This document shows positions 55,585-64,000 of a DNA stretch of 64,000 nucleotides, one piece after another (position 1 is the stretch's first letter; every line of letters starts with the position of its first letter). A program made the translations under genes and the position numbers. Source of the stretch: Clarkia xantiana subsp. parviflora (lineage: Eukaryota; Streptophyta; Magnoliopsida; Myrtales; Onagraceae); contig JAPTYO010000007.1 of the NCBI GenBank assembly GCA_036873135.1, positions 61,986,383-62,050,382 on the forward strand, written 5' to 3'. Below the pieces are notes generated by a model. The model ran no database searches. It was not told where the DNA came from and saw only the letters and a list, made by a program, of their open reading frames with translations.

Positions 55585-58319
55585 CCATCTCCCAAGGAAC
55601 ACGCACGCATGGTGCGCGTATCACCAGGCTTTACCCGTGGCAAAGTCGTTTAGTTTTCAAAAATTTATTTTAATCAGTTTCGTACATATTCATCATAAAT
55701 ATTATAATTTTATAATGAAGTACTAACAAATAAGGATTAGAAAATATCACATTCAGATTAGCAATGAATTAGATAGTAACTAAAAGATCAAGCGGCTCAA
55801 GATGAATTTATTGAATTATAAGATCAAGCGGCTCAATTTAAGCATTCACTATATGCCCAAATATAAAGGTTCCAATTTGTCACGAGGAAGCCTATAGTCC
55901 AAGAGTATTTATTTATTACTGAAGGAATAGAAAAAAGGTTTAAGTAAACAAGGATGGTCTTGACATCCAGTCCTTATTTTTATTGGGGCATCGACTCCAT
56001 CTATACGCTCATTCTTCTTCTTGGTCCTATAATTCAAAAAGAGGATATGAATTACTCTCGAGAATTTTGAATTGTTTGAGAATATATGACTTTCGCCATT
56101 ATTTCTCTGAACGTACCTTAGGAGGATTGGCACAGGCAGCAGCCAGGTGGCCTTTTACTCCACACCTGAAGCACGTTCGAGATTCCTCTCTACGTGCACG
56201 GTTTTTCTACTTGATCTTACCAATTTGCTTAGATTTGAACCTTTTATGTGCGTTTGAACCAAATGATTTTTTAGCTTTCTTGTGAAGGTATTTACCCTTT
56301 CTCTTGTGCTTATCCTTTTGCACAGCTGGAGAGGATGATGCAATGTGCATCTCCGCTCTAGGCTTCTCAGCCTTGAGTCGATCCACTTCCAGCTCGAGAA
56401 GAGCTCGCACCTTCTTGAGTGTGTCGAGATGGGTGGCATGGGTACTGTGCATTTTCATGCTTCTCCAAGAGTCCGGTAAAGAGCGGATGACACACTGAAC
56501 TTTCTGTTCCTTAGACAGGATATCCCTTGCTTCCTTGAGTTCAGGAAACATATTAGACATTTGTCGAATGTGCTCCTGCATCGTATACTTAGGATTCATT
56601 TTGTATGAGTCTAAAGCGATATTTAACGATCGCTTCTAGGCCGTGGTGTAAACACCAAACCCTGCTTTGAGACCGTCCATAGGTATTTAGCATACTCAGT
56701 GCGATTATACTCGTAGAGTATGTCATCTTCTAGCATCGACATCAAGGCGGAACGAACATCCATGTCCTTGGCACTCTATTGATCATAGAATGCCTTATGT
56801 TCATCACTGAGGTCACCCTCTGGCCTAACTTGCTTAGTAGTTAAATGGTCCAACCCTTTTATTTCAGTAATCACCATCTTTTCTAGCTTATTCCAAATCT
56901 TATAGTTCTTACCATTCAATCGTAATCCCTTATTCAATTGGAAGATGACATTGCTAATAGCAGCCAGTGAAACTAATAGATTGACTATTACGCATAATCA
57001 TGAAGACAATGATATTTTGAAAAAGATTTGCATTCATCAAATATCTATGAGACAGAGGATGACTAGTAATGATCCCTCAGACATCTAACCAAACCGACCG
57101 ACAGTAAACCGAGGGAAGGGGGGTCGTGAAAGAGTTCACATTACCGTTGTCTTCTTTCTAATAGATTCAGTCTTTTAAGACAGTTTAATCGCAATTACCG
57201 GAACATGAACTTTTTAAAACACCCGATCTTTGATTTCCCAAGGCCATTTTTTAAACGTTTTTTAGTATTTCATGTTTGCACACACAATTTTACTACACAA
57301 GTAAATCATCTTGCGCAAATAACATCCAAGAAACAAAACACACTTCATGCATACGCATCATGTGTTTAATGTTCTGAGGAACTCATACTTAGCATATATA
57401 ATTCTACTACTTAATTTAATTATCACATGCAAATTCATCATCAACATTCATGCATATGCATCATGCATGATCACACCATTCAAACGTGCTTATTTGGCGA
57501 CTAATTTATGCTTTTAAAAACATTTGGGGCTGACTTGCAATTCATGCTATAAACCAATCATGCGTACTTCTAGACATGTATACTAGGCAATTGCAACAAT
57601 CAAAGCATGTCTATCCTAATGCGCAACTCATTGATTGAAAACTAGGGCTCTGCACACAATATGCATAATCCAGCTAGCTTGACATAGTGAAGGCGACAGT
57701 TCTAATCATGCAATTGGTAATTGCATGATTAAATAGCAATTGCAATTCAGCCCACTATATGACTCAGTCCCAAAATCATGTATTTCCGAGATCCATTCCC
57801 ATAATCGAAACTAGGCATCAGGTTTAAATAAGTCAATGAAATATTAAACCTTTAAGCAGTGTGTAGGTAATTTAATGTTCGTAAACATTTGGATTTTAAA
57901 ATTTAACCATCCTATTTTATTTAATTAATTCAGTTCAGATTAATTATTTCGGTTCGGTTCAGACATGTTTAAACCGGTCCGGTTCGGTAAAACGGTTCGG
58001 CTGGACCGGTTCGGTTTAAAATAGGATTTTTGTTTGGTTCGTCACTCAAACCGGGTCGGTTTCACCCATATTAGTTGCCCCGGTCCGACCTGACCAGAAT
58101 GGGTCGGACCGATTAAGAAAACACGGGATTTGACCCGCTCCGGTTTGGACCCGTGGAACCCGACAGAGTTTAGGTTACCTTGGTCTCCCAGGTTGGTGGA
58201 CCCAACCCGGTTGTGCTAAATTGGACCAAACCCATTACCTAATAAGTTCGGCCGAAATTGATACTTGTGGTCCAAGTAGGATTTTTAAAGTCCACCAAAA
58301 ACTTAACTTGGCCACCAAG
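55585..58319 (-). mobile_element. Right half of old copia element E0
   Basis: The first bases (CCATC, then a diverged form of 16213-16332) continue the sequence broken at 11740. Further right come a decayed gag and the 5' leader (57010-58319, with ACCGGTTCGG-rich part). The 5' LTR is missing because element H starts at 58320. Confidence 0.68.
55985..57000 (-). pseudogene. Copia E0 gag, broken
   Basis: The best frame (56207-56599) has MNPKYTMQEHIRQMSNMFPE, QKVQCVIRSLPDSWRSMK and VRALLELEVDRLKAEKP, a copia gag of the UBN2 type. After a frameshift near 56200 comes a CCHC zinc knuckle (CFRCGVKGHLAAAC, about 56120-56170), then a stop near 56110. Upstream codons to about 57000 (GLRLNGKNYKIWNKLEKM and similar) are present with stops. 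It once packaged copia RNA; it is not functional. Confidence 0.83.
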
Positions 58320-59214
58320 TGATGGATAAACGTCTGATTCGGGTTCGGTTTAGTGTCTCGTTAAAACGTCAAACCCCAAACAACTTAAAAAATCTAACCC
58401 GCGAGTTAGAATGGTCCGAACGGGCGACATGAGCGTTTGGACCGGACTCATCCAGATTGTCTAACAATCCGGACCGGGTCCAGATTGTCTTCATAATCCG
58501 ATGTGGTTCGGATTGTCGTCCCGGGATGCGGGTATTCCTGCGTGTCTACACTTACGTACGAGCCTTCCCTACGTCAATTTTACTTACGTCCTTGCCGGAT
58601 TCACCATTTCTACTAAACCGGGGTCGGACTGTTCAAAACCGGGTTTGATTCCAAGGTTCCCTATATATAGGAATACTGGCCAACCATTTCATAACTTAAG
58701 TTGGGTTGGGAGCTCTGACTTTTCACTAGCTTTATCTCTCTATAATTCTCTCTTACTTAAGCATTGGAGAGGGTTCATCGCGCACCACCCCCCCTCTAAG
58801 GTGTCGATACTTCTCCTTGTGCAGGTGTTAGGAGGAATGCGCGCATACACCACAAGGCAAGCACGCGCATACACCGCAAGGCGCGTACGCGCTGACATCG
58901 CAAGGCATGCACGTATGGATAAAGTAAGGGATAAAGTGTTGACACTCCGGGACGTCAACGTCTTGGCATACGAACGAACTATACATATGGACACTCAAAC
59001 ACTTAGCCATTTTAAGGGCTAGTAAACCTCCGACACACCGACCATCCGACACTCCGACTGTTCGACACCCCGACATCGCGACTGTCTGACACCCGTGAGT
59101 TCTGACAACCCAACGAAGATACCACACGACTTTCCGAGGACCCGACGACCCGCACGAACATTGGCATTCACAAAGATTTCCCAAGAGGTGAAGGCATCCA
59201 AGAAGTGAAGTAAA

Positions 59215-59400
59215 AGCATGCGTACCTCCAACGGACATACCCCCAACGGGCATACCTCCAACGGGCATACCTCCATCGGGCATAACTCCAGCGGGCATAA
59301 CTCCAGCATGCGTACCTCCAACGTACATACTCCCAACCGGCATACCCCCAGCGGACATATCTCCAGCATGCGTACCTCCAGTGGACATACCACCAAGTTC
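59215..59400 (+). repeat. 15-base tandem array in element H
   Basis: About twelve units of CCTCCAACGGGCATA with variants. Frames across it on both strands (MPVGGM type on the minus strand) are repeat translations. Confidence 0.88.
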
Positions 59401-61438
59401 ATCACACCTACAAGCAGGTGTACTGACATCATGCGCCTCTCCGGCAGGCATACATCCAGAGTGCACACCTTCAGCGTGCCCACCACCAAAATGTTTGATC
59501 GACACCATAACTTGATCAAATTCTCCTCAAGAAATCACCAACTTTGGAGCGCTACGCTGTGCTACTCTGACGTCGCAACCACCGCTATGACGACTGTGCT
59601 TGCCGCCGCATCTCTAATAGTGTTCATCACCGCAGCAGCTATCGCTACTACCGCCACTGACGCAACGCTAACAAGCTATCGTTACGACACTGGTTAAAAC
59701 CAACCATCGACGTCCGACCAACAAGTTGCACGTGTCGCCGTCACTCCAGGCCTCATGGTCATACCTATGGATGATCAATACAAAGAAACTACGTATTCAA
59801 CACACATCTAATGAGACCTCCAAATGAGGAAATCTCACGACCGACGCAAGGAGTAACCCCTTACTATGCATTTAATGTTCCAAGTACTTAACTATTTCTA
59901 TGCATTACATACTTCGTTCTCCTAACAATGACTAATAGGAATCAAGGAAGATATAAAGCAAGGGAAGGTCGAACCTTCAAAAACTCGATCTAACTCGAAA
60001 ACGACCTGATGCAGACCACCATCGCCACCAGAAAATAATCACAGGGCACTTAAGCTTCGCCCGAGCTGGCCACTCAGTGAGCAGTGTTCACCATTCAAGC
60101 TCACACCTTTCCGAGGACACCTCTTCGATTATCAGAGCGGTCGCAACCGCCTTGCTCTATGAAGGGAGCAACACCAAGGAAGAGCATTAGTTGTCAAACG
60201 CTTACACCTCTAAAGTGCGTACGTCCCTACAACGCACCCAAGTCATGGGTATTCAAGAGCTCAACTTCTAATTTCGCACAAGTAGGAAACTAGGCTTCAA
60301 CTCCCTCTATGAACGGTGGTCGAACACTCGCCAACCAAGACTAGCCCCATCGCAAAAAGGAAGAGATAATTTCAAACTCCTACATAACCCTTCAACATGG
60401 GAAGAGCAATGACGTTTTCAAACATAGTGAATGGAAACAAACAAACACATCCGGTCAAACACTCGTCTGACCGGTGCCTAAAAAAACCAAGTCACAGATT
60501 ACGACAAGACAACTTGCCCCTTCACGACCGCGCAAGCGCCATTACCCAACAATCCCCAAACGGGGGCATACGTTGATTACACCTCTATAGAGAAGCTCAA
60601 AGGCTTTTCACATCGCGTCGCGGTAATCAACAAAAGGGGAACACCATTCAAGTGGCAACTCCGTCACCACTGCGGAACACAGAAACCAATCGACCTAACA
60701 TGGGAAATAAGGATTCAAGATCATCTCCAACGTTATATGCACATCCGTGCCAAACCCATCAGACGGAGAGGGCGAGAAAGCTATCTCCAATATCCTACAA
60801 ATATGCCACTCAGAACAGACACTGGTAATATGCACTATCTCCGATTACAAGAAAATGAAAAGCAGGGGACTCTGTCAGTTCGACATTCCGCAACCATGTA
60901 TACATCTGTGACACAAGCACAACTTCAAAATAAGTTAAATTACAAGTCATAACCACCACAGGGGTACAACACCATGAAGAGTCAGGAGGTATTACCTACC
61001 TCTCGTACGAAGACTACGAAATTCGATGTTCTCCACAAAAAACACTCGGAAATTAGTTTAAGGAAAAACTAAGGAGAAACGCATCAAGTAAGGCAATGCC
61101 CCAAGAAAACGGGCACTGGTCGATAAAATGCGCAAATCCGACGCAAGGCGTACCAGTGCCACTCAACAGTCGGAAACACACGTCTAGACAGGAACCATTA
61201 CCCCTACTCAATCCCACCAACAAATACACTTGCATCAAATTGCAAGGAATAAGAGAGAGGTAATTCACAATTCCTCATCAATTATGGGCGTTGCCACATG
61301 GCAGTCACTAAGGGAAATGCCCAACAATCGTCGCAAGAACGGGGCACGCCGCGAACTACGACTCTTACAAAGATTCAGCGGTATCCTACTAACAATAAAT
61401 ATTCATCACACCCGAGCAAAGAAATACGGTGTGACCAC
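59401..61438 (+). mobile_element. Element H interior without a supported gene
   Basis: About 2 kb with only short frames, none with a domain I recognise. Base composition is more even than in the copia leaders. It may be the degraded centre of a large retrotransposon derivative. Confidence 0.4.
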
Positions 61439-62191
61439 TGTTAGGTTCCAAGTCTAGGGTCAACGGGCGGTCGACCTAAGTCTCGTTCCTCACTGGAGAT
61501 GTTGCGGATTCGGTGCTTTCGGGTTGTGTCGTCCTAGCCTGTGTCTTTCTGTCCTTCGCTTCGCTTCTCTTCTCGCCCTGCAAGAGGGGAAATACCAGGC
61601 ACAAAGGGGGGGGGTGGTGCCTGATGAACCCTCTCCGATGCCTAAGTCAGTACGGTTTTTGTAGAGAGATAAAGCTAGAGAGATGTCAGAGCTAAATTAT
61701 ACAACTTGCCAAGATGATCAAATGAATAGTGGAAGAGTTGTATTTATAGGAAACGGTGTCATTAAGGTGGCCTAATGACATCGTTAACCTTTAAACACAA
61801 TTAATTATCCTTTAAACACGTAATTAAGACCTTAGGGTACTGAGAGGGTTGGCAGAAATAAACCGAGTATGGGAGTCTAAAAACGGTGTCGGGGCCCTTG
61901 GGGGGGAGGAAAATCCGACCCCCAAGGGTAGGGGTTGGGTGTGGCCACCCAACCCCTCCTAGGGGAGATAGGGTTGGCCAACCCGATCTCCCCTAGGAGA
62001 GTTCGGGTGTGGCCACCCGACCTCACCTAGGTGAGTCTAACTTGGCCCGGACGAGTATTTCGACCTCGTCCGGACCGTTAGTGTTTTCGCGGGGTGTTCG
62101 GGTTGAAGTTTCGATTTGCAATCATTAACGGGGTGATCAAAATGAAAACTATTCGGAAGTCAACGGGTTCAAATTGGGCGTATATCCATCA
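61439..62191 (-). repeat. 3' LTR of element I
   Basis: Plus-strand TGTTAGGTTCCAAG to GGCGTATATCCATCA. Contains the reverse forms of the TATA box (near 61740) and of the GCATCGGAGAGGG and C-run block (61603-61640). Confidence 0.9.
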
Positions 62192-62719
62192 CATGCCCCC
62201 GAGTCAACCAATGGCCTGACCCTTGATTGACTCTATTTTAGGATGGTATGACACGCGCAATTTGAAGCCGGGATTTTACCTTTTGTCTGAATGCTCACTT
62301 ACCCATGGATGTGTGCCTCTGACCCTGCCCCCTGCCTTATAAGATAGAGGAATTGTAAACGTCAGAATAGCACGGACACGTGTTCAAGCACGCGTCCGTC
62401 TGAGGTGGAAATAATAAATCTGGGCGTATACTCGAAAAATACATACACACATGGGGATGCAATACGAATACAGCTAAACGGGTTCATGCTTCAATTTCAT
62501 GCCGGGATTTGTCTAAGTGGAGAAAATTTTAATTTTGGTCTAAAATTTTTCTAAGTATGGGATGCTTAAAAATAAAACCATGGGATGCTAACTATGGTGG
62601 GTGCGAGTTTAACCGTGGTTAATGGGAACTAGTTTTTAAATCTGTCCCTTAAATTTTTCCTTTCCAAAAATCAACGGTGTCGATCTGGCGGCTTTGGAAA
62701 AAACCCTAATCCTTTGTAC

Positions 62720-62727
62720 TATAAAAG
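62720..62727 (+). promoter_or_regulatory. Candidate TATA box of the antisense ORF in element I
   Basis: TATAAAAG within TACTATAAAAGGG, followed by a pyrimidine-rich leader. A similar box stands at the matching place in B (33131-33150, minus strand). A donor-like ATTGAG/GTACGTG follows at about 62830. Confidence 0.55.
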
Positions 62728-62984
62728 GGTAAGTGATTACCTCATTCTCGTTGTCCTTTTCTCTTCTTTTCTTTTTGACGGTGGGATTCTTGGTCGGACT
62801 TACTTCTCGGGGCGCGTGTCGCATTGAGGTACGTGTCTTTTATTTTGTGTAAGCATTGCTTTTGGGGGACTTAATCCCGCTTCTCCCTCAATTGTTTCTT
62901 TACTTGTCTCGTTTTTGATTTGTGGGTCTTTATGGTGATATAGTCCTGTTTGGTTCATCCTCTTTCCATCTTCCTGCCCCCGTG

Positions 62985-63280
62985 TTTCTGCTTGCTGGCG
63001 CGTGGGGTCTTCTATACTGGGATTATGACTATCTCCCCTTGCTCCCTGCCTCTGCTTGTTGGCCAGTGGGGTCTCTCTATGCTGGGGGTTATAACTATCT
63101 CCCCTTGACCTCGGCCTCTGCTTGTTGGCCTGTGAGATTTCTCTATGCTGAGAGTTATAACTATCTCCCCTTGCCCCCGGCCTCTGCTTGTTGGCCTGTG
63201 AGATTTCTCTATGCTGGGAGTTATAACTATCTCCTCTTGCCCCCCTGCCTCTGCTTATTGGCCAGTGGGGTCTCTTTATA
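62985..63280 (+). repeat. 60-base tandem array in element I
   Basis: Five units built on CCTCTGCTTGTTGGCC, TGTGAGATTTCTCTATGCTG and GTTATAACTATCTCCCC. In one plus frame they read as a 20-residue repeat (ASACWPVRFLYAGSYNYLPL). It lies between the candidate promoter and the first recognised exon, so it may be intron sequence. Confidence 0.88.
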
Positions 63281-63417
63281 CCCTCTTTCTATTCTTACCT
63301 TTTGATTATGTATTTGTCGTTTTAGGAAAGTGAGTTTCCTCTTGTCTCTACTATCCCTTTTCTGTTTTCTTGGGCTGAGCTTGCATTTTTTCGATCAACA
63401 GATTTCCCCGTTGATTG

Positions 63418-63936
63418 ATGAGGAGTAAGAGGCCAGTACGGGTGGGAGTAGTTAACTCCGGGACAGGACCTTCGATTGCAAAAAGATCGGTTTTATATGG
63501 TGCGGGAAGGTGTCCTCTAACTGGAGGTAAGGGCGGTGGTGATGTTAGGGTACCATCTTCTTTCTATATTGATGCCCCCCAATCGAGGGTCCGGGAGCCA
63601 TCTTTTCCTTCTTCTTTGTTTTGTAAGTCCTCGAATGTCTGAGTTCCTTAGAATATATTGGTGTTTACTCCATACCTTGTTGTAGGTAGACTTCGTCTTC
63701 CGCGTTTGAGTCGGAAGGAGCTGTCTCGTCCTCCTGTTGATGGAATTGTTGTGTCTGAATGGGCGCCTTATTATGGGCGTGGGGCTCGTTTTGACAATCA
63801 ATCTTCTTTGCAAACTCCTGAGGTTGGAGTTCGTGTTCTGCAGTCTGCTGTTCCTCCTGCCGATCGTGTGCCCCCTTCTAAAGGGTCGGAGGCAACTTAT
63901 GAATTGGCTCGTGATGTGTTGGCTCGCTATGCTTCT
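63418..63936 (+). CDS. Antisense multi-exon ORF of element I (copy 3, partial)
   Basis: Two exons are visible: 63418-63622, beginning MRSKRPVRVGV after an in-frame stop and an acceptor (ATCAACAG, near 63401), and 63686-63936. The 63-base intron has GTAAGT and TTGTAG ends and phase 1, as at the same place in B and G. The second exon reads LSRKELSRPPVDGIVVSEW and LQTPEVGVRVLQSAVPPADR, close to B's exon 4 (LSRKDFARLTDEDVVGSEW, TPEVGIRVLRGAIPLGDR). A donor (TCT then GTAACT) follows at 63937; the next exon should lie beyond the window edge. The frame has no stop. Whether ATG 63418 is the true start is uncertain. Confidence 0.7.
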
Positions 63937-64000
63937 GTAACTTTTCTTAACCGTGTTATCCTTTAGGACATTTCTCTTTCGTGCGTTATCTGTCTCATCT

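Larger units (their letters stand above)
58320..61438 (+). mobile_element. Element H, Tat-type LTR element with non-coding interior, cut by I
   Basis: A plus-strand LTR starts TGATGGATAAACGTC at 58320, has a TATA box CCCTATATATAGG near 58660 and the conserved GCATTGGAGAGGG near 58759. Its end is probably CACGAACA at 59160, followed by TTGGCATTCAC in place of the usual TTGGCGCCGTC, so the primer site is degenerate or the end is misplaced. The left flank CCAAG could be a target duplication. The interior to 61438 has one short array and no recognisable gag or pol. The other LTR is not in the window because element I interrupts H. Confidence 0.6.
61439..64000 (-). mobile_element. Element I, minus-strand Tat-type gypsy (B family), runs off the window
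   Basis: The 3' LTR (61439-62191) is the reverse complement of the B-type LTR. ATGCCCCCGAGTCAACC follows, the reverse of B's purine tract, so the interior lies to the right. That interior matches B's 3' region in reverse up to the antisense ORF, which here lies on the plus strand. The left flank ends ACCAC; the other end is outside the window. Confidence 0.85.

Noticed and set aside
58828..59519. 226- and 166-residue minus-strand frames rich in Gly/Met/Val
   Set aside because: Translation of the 15-base array and LTR sequence of element H.

Overview
The window is nuclear DNA from a flowering plant, probably a eudicot. It holds one small intronless ERF transcription factor gene (1819-2190) of the group IX type. 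Almost everything else is retrotransposon: Ty1/copia and Ty3/gypsy elements nested in one another, plus two MITE-like DNA elements. No bacterial-type operon, rRNA, tRNA or CRISPR array was seen. The species cannot be named from the sequence.

Left part (1-10843): a copia LTR end (1-318), the ERF gene with its promoter, a foldback TIR element (2657-3504), a deleted minus-strand copia remnant (4529-5973), and a decayed plus-strand Ty3/gypsy element (D, 5974-10843) inserted in that copia's LTR.

Middle part (10844-58319): this appears to be one old minus-strand copia element (E0), of which 10844-11740 and 55585-58319 are the two halves. A younger copia composite (E, 11741-55584; flanks CCATT and CCATC) splits it. 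E has an outer LTR at each end, an LTR remnant in the middle (47589-47634) and two internal regions (E1 and E2), so it looks like a tandem copy that shared an LTR. Inside E lie C (16333-19368, TSD CACAT), a non-autonomous derivative of the G family, and G (20165 to about 44880), a minus-strand Tat-type gypsy element. G is itself interrupted by two young plus-strand Tat-type elements: B (24827-34477, TSD GCGGG) and A (35222-44427, TSD GTACC). A truncated plus-strand Tat element (F, about 44881-47588, TSD CATAT on its right) holds a possible short TRIM-like element. A hAT-type MITE sits at 54182-54673.

Right part (58320-64000): a non-coding Tat-type element (H) cut by another minus-strand Tat-type element (I), which runs off the window.

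Element A carries a long gag-protease-RT-RNase H-archaeal-type RNase H-integrase frame, but its gag start is broken. Element B has gag and protease joined to a second gag segment and no RT or integrase, so it would depend on enzymes supplied by a relative.

The most notable feature is an intron-containing ORF carried antisense to the element in B, G and I. Exon order and intron phase are the same and protein motifs are shared between copies. A also has a short, apparently spliced antisense ORF. These reading frames lie between 3' tandem-repeat arrays and the 3' LTR, with TATA-like boxes upstream in B and I.
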